Shown here in pieces: positions 17,085 through 29,066 of a stretch of DNA of 64,000 nt. Both the position numbers and the translations under genes were made by a program. Origin of the DNA: Nocardia kruczakiae NBRC 101016 (lineage in GTDB: Bacteria > Actinomycetota > Actinomycetes > Mycobacteriales > Mycobacteriaceae); the NCBI RefSeq assembly GCF_001612965.1, contig NZ_BDBL01000007.1, positions 62,001 to 126,000 of the forward strand, in the 5' to 3' direction. Under the pieces are notes generated by a model, which made no database searches, was not told the DNA's origin, and saw nothing but the letters and a program-made list of their open reading frames with translations. Positions within the stretch are counted from its first letter, which is position 1, and the number at the start of each line of letters is the position of its first letter.

Positions 17085-18650
17085 GTGATCGCAGGGCATT
17101 ACCGCCTGGTCGAGCGGATTGGTAGCGGCGGCACAGGCGTCGTCTGGCGTGCCGTCGACGAACGACTCGAACGGTCGGTCGCGATCAAGCAGATCCTCAC
17201 CCAGCCCAGTCTGCCGCCGGGTGAGAAAGAGATCGTGCGTCAGCGCGCGTCTCGGGAGGCCCGCAACGCGGCACGCTTCCAGCACCCCAACGCGATCGTG
17301 GTCTTCGACATCACCGACCACGAGGGCGATCCCTGCCTGATCATGGAGTATCTGCCGTCGCAGAGCCTGGCCGTGGTGCTGTCCTCGCAGGGGACGCTGC
17401 CGCTGCCGCAGGTGGCGCGCATCGGTGAGCAGATCGCCTCGGCGCTGGTGGCCGCCCATCGCGCCGGCATCGTGCACCGAGACATCAAGCCCGGCAACGT
17501 ATTGCTCGGCGACAACGGCACCGTGAAGATCACCGACTTCGGTATCTCCAAGGCCAAGGGCGACGTCACCCTCACCGCCACCGGCCTGATCTCCGGCACC
17601 GCCGCCTATCTGGCCCCCGAGGTCGCCCGCGGGGCGGAACCCAGCCCGGCCGCCGACGTCTTCGCCCTGGGCGCAACGCTTTTCCATGCCCTCGAGGGTG
17701 AGCCGCCCTACGGCACCAACCCGAATCCCCTGGCGCTGCTGTACGCCGCGGCCAACGGTCAGCTGAGTCAGCCGCGCAACGCCGGCCCGCTCACCGATCT
17801 GCTGCTGGATCTGCTCAGCTTCGAGCCGGAGGACCGGCCGAACATGACCGACATACGTGATCAGCTGGCCGATTTCGCAGATCAGGCCGCCGATGCCGAA
17901 TCGACCCGGATGCTGGCGACCCACCGCGGGGGCGCGCGCCGCCAGGCCACGCGCACCCTGGATCGCCGTGCAGCACAGGCGGATATCTCCACCGCGGAGA
18001 TGATGGCCACCGCGGCGGTACTGTCCGAACCGGAGATGCAGCCGGTGCGGCCCGCCGCGGCCGCCGCGCATCCCACCCGCTCCAATCCGGTGCCCGCCGC
18101 CGCGCCGGCACCCGCCCGCAATGCGAAACCGTGGGTGTTCGCCGGTGGTTTCGCCGCCGGTCTGGTGATCGTCGCCGCGGCGCTGTATCTGATGTTCGGC
18201 GGCGCGAAGACGGAATCGCCCGGTTCGCAGGCGAATTCGCCGGCCGCGACCGCCACCGCGCAGGCGGGTACCTCGACGCAGAGCGTCGCGGCCGTGGGAC
18301 AGACCAAGAGCGCCGGTAAGACGGACGTCGGTTCGGCGGCCGGTGTCATCCAGAACTTCTACGACGCCCTCGTCGACCAGAACACCGGCACCGCATGGAA
18401 TCTGCTCACTCCAGCGGCCCAGCAGGTGTACGGCAGCCAGCAGGCGTTCGCGACCTACTGGAAGCAGAACCAGATCACCGCGTACAACACCATCGAGGGC
18501 GCACGCGGGGGCGGCAGTAGCGCCAATTCCGATGGCTCGGTGGATATGTCGGTCGCCAGCATCACCTACGGTGGCCAGAACAAGTCGATCGAACTGCGCG
18601 TCGTGGTGGGCAGCAGCGGACGTCTGCTCATCGACAGCGATACGCACTGA
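17085..18650 (+). CDS. Membrane serine/threonine protein kinase (PknB-like kinase domain, non-PASTA sensor)
   Basis: A 521-residue Hanks-type kinase. The kinase domain has the glycine loop at 13-18, Lys35, the catalytic loop HRDIKPGN (Asp133), DFG (Asp151) and LAPEVARG. An Ala/Pro-rich juxtamembrane stretch leads to a span at about 345-367 and an external domain of about 150 residues with VIQNFYDALVDQNTGTAWNLLTPAAQQVYG, an NTF2-like or SnoaL-like fold rather than PASTA repeats. GTG 17085 is the only start codon in this frame after the TAA at 17034. The codons before it read ETGQ, a common start of such kinases, but from an ATC, and there is no good ribosome site. Confidence 0.9.
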   Translation: MIAGHYRLVERIGSGGTGVVWRAVDERLERSVAIKQILTQPSLPPGEKEIVRQRASREARNAARFQHPNAIVVFDITDHEGDPCLIMEYLPSQSLAVVLSSQGTLPLPQVARIGEQIASALVAAHRAGIVHRDIKPGNVLLGDNGTVKITDFGISKAKGDVTLTATGLISGTAAYLAPEVARGAEPSPAADVFALGATLFHALEGEPPYGTNPNPLALLYAAANGQLSQPRNAGPLTDLLLDLLSFEPEDRPNMTDIRDQLADFADQAADAESTRMLATHRGGARRQATRTLDRRAAQADISTAEMMATAAVLSEPEMQPVRPAAAAAHPTRSNPVPAAAPAPARNAKPWVFAGGFAAGLVIVAAALYLMFGGAKTESPGSQANSPAATATAQAGTSTQSVAAVGQTKSAGKTDVGSAAGVIQNFYDALVDQNTGTAWNLLTPAAQQVYGSQQAFATYWKQNQITAYNTIEGARGGGSSANSDGSVDMSVASITYGGQNKSIELRVVVGSSGRLLIDSDTH

Positions 18651-18739
18651 TTCGCGCACGGTAGCGGCGCACGGTTTCCGCCCCGCGATGGATGTGACAA
18701 TCCGTCCCGGGTATGTGTCGTGGCCGGGTGCCGCGCCGG

Positions 18740-18745
18740 TACTCT
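18740..18745 (+). promoter_or_regulatory. -10 box of the maleylpyruvate-isomerase-like gene (leaderless)
   Basis: TACTCT, 6 nt before GTG 18752. Confidence 0.5.
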
Positions 18746-18751
18746 CGCCCT

Positions 18752-19357
18752 GTGCACACCGCGGAGCTGCTGGCCGACGAACGGGCGGAACTGATTGCGC
18801 TGCTGCGTGATCTGAGTGACGACGAGTGGGAGGCGCCGTCGCTGTGCGCGGGATGGCGGGTGCGGGATGTGGTGAGCCACCTGCTCTACGATGAGATCAC
18901 CCCGCTCGGTTATGCCCGGTTCGCGCTGCGCCGCCGGATGAACACCGATCGCATCAACGGCGACCTCGTCGACCGCACCCGGGAGCTGACCACCGCCCGG
19001 CTGCTGGACCGCTTCGAGCAGTGTGGCCGGCGCATCACCCGCCTGCTGCCGAGAATCGGGCTTGCCGACATCCTGATCCATCAGCAGGACATTCGACGAC
19101 CTCTCGGCCGGCCCCGCACCATTCCGGCGGCCCGGGTGATCGCGGTCCTCGAACACCCCGATCCCTTCGCCACACCCGGCAGGTACACGCGCGGACTGCG
19201 TTTCGTCGCCACCGATATGGAGTGGTCCTCGGGGATCGGACCGGAGGTACGCGGCCCGGGGGAGGCACTCGCGCTGGCCGTGGTGGGCCGCCCGGTCGTG
19301 CTGGACGAGCTCACCGGTGACGGGGTGGCGACCCTGCGGCAGCGTCACGGGTTTTGA
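18752..19357 (+). CDS. Maleylpyruvate isomerase N-terminal / DinB-like domain protein
   Basis: A 201-residue protein with the mycothiol-dependent maleylpyruvate isomerase fold: LLADERAELIALLRDLSDDEWEAPSLCAGWRVRDVVSHLL, where the last His is part of the metal triad, followed by ADILIHQQDIRRPLGRP. Members are four-helix-bundle metalloproteins thought to use mycothiol, the actinobacterial thiol, in transfer or detoxification reactions. The substrate is unknown. GTG 18752 is supported by a -10 box 6 nt upstream; an ATG at 18713 would add 13 residues not seen in the family. Confidence 0.75.
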   Translation: MHTAELLADERAELIALLRDLSDDEWEAPSLCAGWRVRDVVSHLLYDEITPLGYARFALRRRMNTDRINGDLVDRTRELTTARLLDRFEQCGRRITRLLPRIGLADILIHQQDIRRPLGRPRTIPAARVIAVLEHPDPFATPGRYTRGLRFVATDMEWSSGIGPEVRGPGEALALAVVGRPVVLDELTGDGVATLRQRHGF

Positions 19358-19364
19358 AACGCCC

Positions 19365-20216
19365 TCAGTGCGAAGCGGATTCGGTGTCGGCGGCCCAGTC
19401 GGTGAGCAGTCGCAGGGCAGTCGCACTCGGCGAATCCGCGTCCACCGTATGGGCGACCAACGCCTGGTCCGGATCGTCGGGCAGGCGCAGCGTCTCGAAG
19501 CCGAGGTCGAGCCGTCCGACCACCGGATGCCGGTAGACGTAGCGGCCGTGGGTCTTGTCCTTCAGTGCGTGGCGCGCCCACAGCCGCTCGAAATCCGGAT
19601 CACGCCGCCGCAATTCGTCGATCAGCGCCGCGATGCGGTCGTCGCCGGGATTGCGGGCCGCGTCCAGCCGGAGATAGGCGACGACGTCGGCGGCCTTGCC
19701 GGGCCAGTCCTCGTACAGCTCGCGCATCCCCTCGTCGAAGAACACCAGCCGCGCCAGATTGCGCTGCTCCGGCGGCAATGCGCCGAAATCGGTGATCAGC
19801 GCGGCGGCCGTGCGGTTCCAGGCCAGCACGTCGGTCCCGCGGCCGACGATGTAGGCGGGCACGTCGGCGGTGTCGAGCAGTCGGCGCAACCCGGGGCGGA
19901 CCTCTTGCGCGGCAACGGGTTCGGTACCCGACCACGGTCGTGCCAGCCGGTACAGGTGGTCGCGTTCGAGCGGGTCGAGTCGTAACGCCCGCGCCACCGC
20001 GTCCAGCACCGATTCCGAAAAGTGCAGGGTGCGGCCCTGTTCCAGGCGCACGTAGTGATCCACGCTCACTCCGGCCAGCAGCGCCAGTTCCTCGCGGCGC
20101 AGTCCCGGCACCCGGCGGCGGGTGCCGTGCTCGACCAGACCCGCCTCCTCCGGACGCAGGCGGGCGCGGCGCGAGCGCAGGAATTCCCCGAGTTCGGCGC
20201 GTCGATCCAGGCTCAT
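19365..20216 (-). CDS. XRE family regulator with MmyB-like ligand domain
   Basis: A 283-residue regulator. The N-terminus LGEFLRSRRARLRPEEAGL and RRVPGLRREELALLAGVSVDHYVRLEQGR is an XRE helix-turn-helix. The rest is the MmyB-like PAS-type domain (VPAYIVGRGTDVLAWNRTAAALITDF, then RNLARLVFFDEGMRELYEDW), which is proposed to bind fatty acids. The divergent gene 144 nt away is an aldo/keto reductase, a usual target for this family. The start ATG 20216 is chosen from the HTH alignment; the ORF continues upstream without a better start. Confidence 0.88.
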   Translation of the reverse strand: MSLDRRAELGEFLRSRRARLRPEEAGLVEHGTRRRVPGLRREELALLAGVSVDHYVRLEQGRTLHFSESVLDAVARALRLDPLERDHLYRLARPWSGTEPVAAQEVRPGLRRLLDTADVPAYIVGRGTDVLAWNRTAAALITDFGALPPEQRNLARLVFFDEGMRELYEDWPGKAADVVAYLRLDAARNPGDDRIAALIDELRRRDPDFERLWARHALKDKTHGRYVYRHPVVGRLDLGFETLRLPDDPDQALVAHTVDADSPSATALRLLTDWAADTESASH

Positions 20217-20359
20217 GCGGCCAGTATCGCGCGTCCGGCGCCGCCGAGCCTGGTCACGGCATGCCCAGGCTCGGCACGCACTGGTAGCCGGCGCCGCCGC
20301 CGACGACTCTCGGAAAGCGGCGCCGCCACCGGGGCGGCGCGAGCGAAGGAGACACATCG

Positions 20360-21394
20360 ATGAGCACCACCCGCCGCTTCGGCAGCACCGGAATGGACAT
20401 CACCCGCTTGGGCTTGGGCACCTGGGTGATCTCCGGCCCCGGCTGGCAGTACTCGTGGGGCAGCACCGACGACACCGATTCGGTCGCCGCGATCCGGCAC
20501 GCCGTCGGAGCCGGACTCAACTGGATCGACACCGCGGCCGCCTACGGGCTCGGTCATGCCGAGGAACTCGTCGGCCGCGCCCTGGCCGGCATTCCGGATC
20601 GGGATCGGCCGTACATCTTCACGAAGGCCGGTCTGATCTGGGAAGACGGCGACGATCCGAACGGCCCGCCGCTGCGGGTGATGCGACCGGAGTCGGTCCG
20701 CCGCGAACTCGAGAATTCGCTGCGCCGCCTCGGCACCGACCACATCGACCTGTATCAGGTGCACTGGCCCGATACCGGCGCCCGCTTCGTCTACGGCGCC
20801 GAGGGTGAGCCGACCCCCGACGCGACACCGCTCGAGGAGTACTGGCAGGTGATGGCGGACCTGCGCAAGGAGGGCAAGGTGCGTGCCGTCGGCCTGTCCA
20901 ATCACGATGTGCGGCAACTGGATATCGCCGAATCCATCGCACACGTCGATGCGATCCAGCCGCCGTTCTCGGCACTCAACCGCGCCGCGGCACCGGAGAT
21001 CGCGTGGGCGGCCGCGCACGACACCGGTGTGATCGCCTATTCGCCGCTGCAGTCGGGCCTGCTCACCGGGGCGTTCACCGCCGATCGCGTGCTCGCCGCC
21101 GACGACTGGCGCCGCGGCTACGCCGAGTTCACCACCGACCTGCCGGTCAATCTCGCCTTCGTCGATGCCCTGCGCCCGATCGCCGCCCGGCACGGTGTCG
21201 GGGTGGCGGAGGTGGCGCTGGCCTGGGTGACGGGCTGGCCCGGCATCACCGGGGCGATCGTCGGCGCCCGCACCCCGGCGCAGATCGACGGATGGGCCGG
21301 CGCTCGCGAACTGGTGCTCACCGCCGCCGACCAGGCCGAGATCACCGCCGCACTGGTCGCCACCGGGGCCGGTACCGGTCCGGTCCGCCCGTGA
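20360..21394 (+). CDS. Aldo/keto reductase
   Basis: A 344-residue (beta/alpha)8 NADPH-dependent oxidoreductase. The catalytic tetrad is complete: Asp57, Tyr62, Lys89 and His135. The C-terminus has the cofactor-binding pattern WVTGWPGITGAIVGARTPAQIDGW. It probably reduces a small aldehyde or ketone. AAGGAG precedes the ATG at 20360. It is divergent from an XRE/MmyB regulator and 29 nt ahead of a small monooxygenase gene, so these three probably form one regulated unit. Confidence 0.92.
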   Translation: MSTTRRFGSTGMDITRLGLGTWVISGPGWQYSWGSTDDTDSVAAIRHAVGAGLNWIDTAAAYGLGHAEELVGRALAGIPDRDRPYIFTKAGLIWEDGDDPNGPPLRVMRPESVRRELENSLRRLGTDHIDLYQVHWPDTGARFVYGAEGEPTPDATPLEEYWQVMADLRKEGKVRAVGLSNHDVRQLDIAESIAHVDAIQPPFSALNRAAAPEIAWAAAHDTGVIAYSPLQSGLLTGAFTADRVLAADDWRRGYAEFTTDLPVNLAFVDALRPIAARHGVGVAEVALAWVTGWPGITGAIVGARTPAQIDGWAGARELVLTAADQAEITAALVATGAGTGPVRP

Positions 21395-21423
21395 ATCCGT
21401 CCGAACCATCGAAGGAGAACACC

Positions 21424-21711
21424 GTGGTCCTGCACGTCGTCGCCGAACTGCACGCCCGCGCCGGCCGGGAGGATCGGCTGCGCACCGCCTTGGAGGCGAT
21501 GATCGAACCGTCGCTCGCCGAACCAGGATGCCTGGACTACCGGCCCTACGCCGACCCCAACGATCCGGCCCGGATGGTGGTGGTGGAACGCTGGCACGGT
21601 CCCGACGCTCTCGAGACCCATTTCGCGACCCCGCACTTCCGCCATATCGCCGAGGTTCTGGACCGGATCCTGGCCGAGCCGATGACGCTGTATCGCCTGG
21701 TGCCGGAATGA
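21424..21711 (+). CDS. Small antibiotic-biosynthesis-monooxygenase (ABM) domain protein, putative quinol monooxygenase
   Basis: A 95-residue ferredoxin-like-fold protein with LHVVAELHARAGREDRLRTALEAMIEPSLAEPGCLDYRPY and MVVVERWHGPDALETHFATPHF, the two halves of the ABM domain seen in YgiN-type quinol monooxygenases. Such dimers act on quinones or similar compounds without metal. AAGGAG lies about 8 nt before GTG 21424. It shares a transcript with the aldo/keto reductase and ends at a strong hairpin. Confidence 0.85.
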   Translation: MVLHVVAELHARAGREDRLRTALEAMIEPSLAEPGCLDYRPYADPNDPARMVVVERWHGPDALETHFATPHFRHIAEVLDRILAEPMTLYRLVPE

Positions 21712-21720
21712 GCCGTCGCG

Positions 21721-21764
21721 GCCCGAGCCGGACGCGGGAGCGTGGCGCCGCGTCCGGCTCGGGC
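21721..21764 (+). terminator. 17-bp hairpin between the ABM gene and hisD
   Basis: A perfect 17-bp GC-rich stem with a 10-nt loop starts 10 nt after the ABM stop codon. There is no T-run. It probably isolates the his operon from the upstream unit. Confidence 0.7.
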
Positions 21765-21874
21765 GGCGGATATGGACTGGCGCCGACCCGATAGGCTGGT
21801 AGGCGGTCCGGAGCATTCGCTTCGATGTGATGACCAGCACAGACCGGCCGGACAGACAAGGATTTCACACCGCT

Positions 21875-24967
<3,093 letters not shown>

Positions 24968-24971
<4 letters not shown>

Positions 24972-25597
24972 AATCGGTTGTGCTGCTGGACTACGGCTCC
25001 GGCAATCTGCATTCCGCGGCGCGCGCGCTGGCTCGCACCGGCGCGGAGGTGACCGTCACCGCCGATCCGAAAGCAGCGCTCGACGCCGATGGTCTGGTCG
25101 TACCCGGCGTCGGCGCGTTCGCCGCGTGTATGGCCGGTTTGACGCAGGTGCGCGGCGAGCGGATCATCGGCACCCGCCTCGCCGGGGGCCGGCCGGTGCT
25201 GGGCATCTGCGTGGGGATGCAGATCATGTTCGAGCGTGGGGTCGAATTCGGGGTCGAGTCCGAGGGCTGCGGCCAGTGGCCGGGCACGGTGGAACGGCTT
25301 CCGGCGCAGGTACTTCCACATATGGGCTGGAACACCGTGCAGGCTCCTGCCGACAGCGTGCTGTTCGCCGGGATGGATCCCGAGACGCGCTTCTACTTCG
25401 TGCATTCCTACGCGGCGCAGAAGTGGGAATGGGACGACAACGGCACCATCGCCCCGGCGAAGCTGATCTGGGCCGAACACGGCGGGCCGTTCCTCGCCGC
25501 GGTGGAGAACGGGCCGCTGTGCGCCACCCAGTTCCACCCGGAGAAGTCCGGCGACGCCGGTGCGCAGCTGCTGCGCAACTGGGTCGGCTCGCTGTAG
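24968..25597 (+). CDS. hisH: Imidazole glycerol phosphate synthase, glutaminase subunit
   Basis: A 209-residue class I glutamine amidotransferase with Cys81 in LGICVGMQ, and His190 and Glu192 in QFHPEKSG. It supplies ammonia to HisF. The GTG start overlaps the hisB stop (GTGA). HisF is encoded 2.3 kb downstream after hisA and impA, not next to it. Confidence 0.96.
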
Positions 25598-25599
25598 GA

Positions 25600-26076
25600 C
25601 TACGTCTGCGGGGCCAGCGTGTCGACCCGGCCCGCGAGCCAGCGACCGTCGACGTTGTCGAGGAACACCCGCAGCTGGGACCGTTCGGGCCGGGGCAGGC
25701 CGAGCGTGGCGTCGCTGCGTTCGGACCGGTCCACGGTCACCACGACCTGCGAATGTTCGGGATCGGCCACGTCGGTGCGGCATTCCACCGAGTTGGCCTC
25801 GGAGCGGACGTGCACCGAGGTCGCGTGGGCGCGCCGATCGGGCGCCGACGCGGCGAACTGGTCGTGGAACTCGCCGGTGGACAACTCCAGGACCCGTCGG
25901 TCGTAGTCGTCGTAACCGGCCCAGTCGTAGGTGGTGAACTGGCGCCCGAAATCACAGGCGGCCAATTGAATCGGGTCGGCGGGAGTTGCCGTCGCCGTGG
26001 CGGGTACGAGCATCGCGGCGCCGGCCGCCCCGCACGACAACGCGAACATGATGGGCCGCAACGTGATCCGCGACAT
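25600..26076 (-). CDS. Secreted hypothetical protein, Mce-associated-like
   Basis: A 158-residue protein with an N-terminal signal (MFALSCGAAGAAMLVPATA then TATP), so it is probably exported. The mature part DFGRQFTTYDWAGYDDYDRRVLELSTGEFHDQF followed by a strand-rich half ending LRVFLDNVDGRWLAGRVDTL resembles the soluble NTF2-like region of Mce-associated proteins. The similarity is by pattern only. It lies on the opposite strand within the his cluster, 2 nt from the hisH stop, and splits hisDCBH from hisA-impA-hisFI. ATG 26076 was chosen because the signal starts there. Confidence 0.6.
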   Translation of the reverse strand: MSRITLRPIMFALSCGAAGAAMLVPATATATPADPIQLAACDFGRQFTTYDWAGYDDYDRRVLELSTGEFHDQFAASAPDRRAHATSVHVRSEANSVECRTDVADPEHSQVVVTVDRSERSDATLGLPRPERSQLRVFLDNVDGRWLAGRVDTLAPQT

Positions 26077-26295
26077 GGGTGAAGGTCCTCTTCGTCGACA
26101 ACGATGGCAGTACGTGCCCCCGACCCAGGGTACGTACGCGGAAGCCGCCGGTCTGGACCTCCTGCGCACAGTGACACACGCAGACTTCGGATTGCCCGGT
26201 GTTGTCCAGCTCAAACGTGTGATGCTCGTCCCCGCAGGCAGTGACCGGCGTCCCATATGCGCCATCCCGGCACCGCGACGCCAACCGGTAGCCAG

Positions 26296-26301
26296 TAGGC
26301 T
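26296..26301 (+). promoter_or_regulatory. -10 box of hisA/priA (leaderless)
   Basis: TAGGCT, 6 nt before GTG 26308. It shows that hisA-impA-hisFI has its own promoter. Confidence 0.55.
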
Positions 26302-26307
26302 GCACAC

Positions 26308-27039
26308 GTGAGTCTTGTGCTGCTACCCGCCGTCGATGTCGCCAATGGTGAGGCCGTGCGCCTGGTTCAGGGGGAGGCCGGCAGCGAAACCAGCTACGGT
26401 GCCCCCCGCGATGCCGCGCTGGCCTGGCAGGAGGCGGGTGCCGAATGGGTGCATCTGGTCGACCTGGACGCGGCCTTCGGACGCGGCTCCAACCGCGAAC
26501 TGCTCGCCGAGGTCGTCGGTGAGCTGGATGTGAAGGTCGAGCTGTCCGGCGGCATCCGCGACGACGACTCGCTGAAGGCCGCGATGGCCACCGGCTGCGC
26601 CCGGGTCAACCTGGGTACCGCGGCACTCGAGGATCCGCAGTGGTGCGCCCGCGCCATCGCCGAATACGGCGACCGGGTCGCCGTCGGCCTCGACGTGCGG
26701 ATCATCGACGGCGACTACCGGTTGCGGGGCCGTGGCTGGGTGAGCGACGGCGGCGACCTGTGGGAGGTGCTCGAGCGCCTGGAACGCGACGGCTGCGCCC
26801 GCTACGTGGTCACCGACGTGAGCAAGGACGGCACCCTGCAGGGCCCCAACCTCGACATTCTGCGGCAGGTGTGCGCGGCCACCGAGGCGCCGGTGATCGC
26901 CTCCGGCGGCGTCTCCACCCTCGACGATCTGCGCGCCATCTCCGGGCTGGTGTCCGACGGGGTGGAAGGCGCGATCGTCGGAAAAGCCTTGTACGCCGGG
27001 CGTTTCACGCTGCCCGAGGCGCTGGACGCGGTTCGCTGA
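26308..27039 (+). CDS. priA: Bifunctional phosphoribosyl isomerase A (HisA/TrpF)
   Basis: A 243-residue (beta/alpha)8 isomerase. Asp10 in [16 protein letters not shown] and the later Asp in [12 protein letters not shown] are the acid-base pair. In actinobacteria such as Streptomyces and Mycobacterium this protein (PriA) isomerises both ProFAR for histidine and PRA for tryptophan, because a separate trpF is missing. Here the sequence LRGRGW, matching the Arg/Trp loop of PriA, and the absence of trpF from the trp cluster at 31-37 kb support the dual role. The GTG start lies 6 nt after a TAGGCT box. Confidence 0.92.
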   Translation: MSLVLLPAVDVANGEAVRLVQGEAGSETSYGAPRDAALAWQEAGAEWVHLVDLDAAFGRGSNRELLAEVVGELDVKVELSGGIRDDDSLKAAMATGCARVNLGTAALEDPQWCARAIAEYGDRVAVGLDVRIIDGDYRLRGRGWVSDGGDLWEVLERLERDGCARYVVTDVSKDGTLQGPNLDILRQVCAATEAPVIASGGVSTLDDLRAISGLVSDGVEGAIVGKALYAGRFTLPEALDAVR

Positions 27040-27040
27040 C

Positions 27041-27883
27041 GTGACCGCCGCCGTCTCCGACCCGGCCGCGCTGCTCGCGACGGCGAGCGAGATATTGGAC
27101 GGTGCGACACCGCGTTTCGTCGAAGGGCTGGGGGCGCCGAGCGCGGTCCAGAAGGGCCGCGGCGACTTCGCCACCGCACTGGACTTGGAACTCGAGCGCA
27201 CGCTGTCGCAGCAGCTGGCCGAGCGCACCGGAATTCCGGTGCACGGCGAGGAATTCGGCGGTCCGGAACTGAGCTCGGGCACCGCGTGGGTGCTCGACCC
27301 CATCGACGGCACCTTCAACTACTCCGCGGGCCATCCGCTGTCGGCGATGCTGCTGGCACTGGTGGCCGACGGACAGCCCATTCTCGGCCTGACCTGGCTG
27401 CCGCTGCTGGACCGCCGCTACGCCGCGGCGGCCGGTGGCCCGCTGCTGCTCAACGGAAAACCGTTGCCGCCCTTGGAACACGGCCGACTCGCCGAGTCGA
27501 TGATCGGCTTCGGCGCGTTCAACATCGACGCCCACGGCCGGATCCCGGGCCGGTTCCGCTTCGACCTGCTGGGTGCGCTGAGCCGGTTGTCGAGCCGGGT
27601 GCGCATGCACGGATCCACCGGTATCGATCTGGCCTACACCGCCTCCGGGGTGCTGGGCGGCGCGGTCGTCTTCGGCCACCATCCGTGGGACAACGCGGCC
27701 GGAGTGGCGCTGGTACGCGCCGCGGGCGGTGTGGTGACCGATCTGCGCGGGGAAGAATGGTCGATCACCTCGCGGTCGGTGCTGGCCGCCGCGCCCGGGG
27801 TGCACGAAGAACTCCTGGACATGATCGACAGCGCCGTCGACCGCGCCTCCGAGCGCAACGAGAATTCGGAAGGGACGCAATGA
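27041..27883 (+). CDS. impA: Inositol monophosphatase family protein (ImpA-like)
   Basis: A 280-residue Mg-dependent phosphatase with the metal site [19 protein letters not shown], and the C-terminal [18 protein letters not shown]. The mycobacterial gene in the same place between hisA and hisF is impA. It may dephosphorylate inositol phosphate for phosphatidylinositol and mycothiol, or serve as histidinol-phosphate phosphatase (HisN), which the operon otherwise lacks. The position favours the second, but sequence alone does not decide. One nucleotide separates it from hisA, and its stop overlaps hisF. Confidence 0.85.
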   Translation: MTAAVSDPAALLATASEILDGATPRFVEGLGAPSAVQKGRGDFATALDLELERTLSQQLAERTGIPVHGEEFGGPELSSGTAWVLDPIDGTFNYSAGHPLSAMLLALVADGQPILGLTWLPLLDRRYAAAAGGPLLLNGKPLPPLEHGRLAESMIGFGAFNIDAHGRIPGRFRFDLLGALSRLSSRVRMHGSTGIDLAYTASGVLGGAVVFGHHPWDNAAGVALVRAAGGVVTDLRGEEWSITSRSVLAAAPGVHEELLDMIDSAVDRASERNENSEGTQ

Positions 27884-28653
27884 CTCTGGCGGTACGCGTG
27901 ATTCCGTGCCTGGACGTCGACGCCGGCCGGGTGGTCAAGGGCGTGAACTTCGAGAATCTGCGCGATGCGGGCGACCCGGTGGAACTGGCCGCCGCCTACG
28001 ACGCCCAGGGTGCCGACGAGCTCACCTTCCTCGACGTCACGGCGTCGAGCGGCGATCGGGGCACCATGATCGACGTGGTGACCCGCACCGCCGAGCAGAT
28101 CTTCATCCCGCTCACCGTGGGCGGCGGCGTGCGCACCGTCGAGGATGTGGACCGGCTGCTGCGCGCGGGCGCGGACAAGGTGTCGGTGAACACCGCGGCG
28201 ATCGCGAATCCGGAGATCCTGCGCGAGATGTCGCAGCGTTTCGGCTCGCAGTGCATCGTGCTGTCGGTGGATGCGCGCCGCGTGCCCGACACCGGCTCGC
28301 CGACCCTGTCCGGGTGGGAGGTGACCACCCACGGCGGCAAACGCGGCACCGGCATCGACGCGGTCGAGTGGGCGGAGCGCGGCGCCGAACTGGGGGTCGG
28401 GGAGATCCTGCTCAACTCGATGGACGCCGACGGCACCAAGGGCGGTTTCGACCTGCCGATGATCAGCGCGGTGCGCGCCGCCGTCTCGGTGCCGATCATC
28501 GCCAGCGGCGGCGCCGGAGAGGTCGACCATTTCGCGCCCGCGGTGCGGACCGGTGCGGACGCGGTATTGGCCGCGAGCGTCTTCCACTTCGGTGACCTGA
28601 CGATTCCGCAGGTCAAAGACGCGATGCGAACCGAGGGCATCACCGTCCGCTGA
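27880..28653 (+). CDS. hisF: Imidazole glycerol phosphate synthase, cyclase subunit
   Basis: A 257-residue (beta/alpha)8 cyclase that with HisH makes imidazole glycerol phosphate and [33 protein letters not shown] opens the protein with Asp12; the second catalytic Asp lies in [15 protein letters not shown]. The ATGA overlap with impA suggests coupled translation. Confidence 0.97.
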   Translation: MTLAVRVIPCLDVDAGRVVKGVNFENLRDAGDPVELAAAYDAQGADELTFLDVTASSGDRGTMIDVVTRTAEQIFIPLTVGGGVRTVEDVDRLLRAGADKVSVNTAAIANPEILREMSQRFGSQCIVLSVDARRVPDTGSPTLSGWEVTTHGGKRGTGIDAVEWAERGAELGVGEILLNSMDADGTKGGFDLPMISAVRAAVSVPIIASGGAGEVDHFAPAVRTGADAVLAASVFHFGDLTIPQVKDAMRTEGITVR

Positions 28654-28690
28654 GGGCGAACGGCACCCTCGGCAGAGGGCGAACGGCACC
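28652..28690. repeat. 16-bp direct repeat between hisF and hisI
   Basis: GAGGGCGAACGGCACC occurs at 28652-28667, overlapping the hisF stop codon, and again at 28675-28690, with a 23-bp period. It looks like a short tandem duplication after the hisF stop. Confidence 0.7.
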
Positions 28691-28708
28691 GACAGGACAG
28701 GTATAACG

Positions 28709-29062
28709 ATGGGTATGAGTTTGGATCCCGCCGTCGCCGCCCGGCTCAAGCGCAACGAGGCGGGCCTGGTCGCGGCGATCGCGCAGGAACGCGGCACCGG
28801 TGATGTGCTGATGATGGCGTGGATGGACGACGAGGCCCTGGCCCGCACCCTCGCCACCCGCAAGGCCACCTACTACTCGCGTTCGCGGCAGCAGTACTGG
28901 GTCAAGGGCGAGACGTCGGGGCATACGCAGTATGTGCACGAGGTGCGGTTGGACTGTGACGGCGATGCCGTGCTGCTGATCGTCGACCAGCAGGGCGCGG
29001 CCTGCCACACCGGCACCCACACCTGCTGGGACGGGGATCTGCTGCTCGCCGACGCGACCTGA
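28709..29062 (+). CDS. hisI: Phosphoribosyl-AMP cyclohydrolase
   Basis: A 117-residue zinc enzyme that opens the purine ring of PR-AMP. The core [37 protein letters not shown] and the metal-binding [10 protein letters not shown] and CHTGTHTCW are the family signature. It is monofunctional; HisE is not fused and is not in the window. ATG 28709 follows GACAGG; a second ATG at 28715 is possible. It lies 55 nt after hisF. Confidence 0.96.
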   Translation: MGMSLDPAVAARLKRNEAGLVAAIAQERGTGDVLMMAWMDDEALARTLATRKATYYSRSRQQYWVKGETSGHTQYVHEVRLDCDGDAVLLIVDQQGAACHTGTHTCWDGDLLLADAT

Positions 29063-29066
29063 ACGG

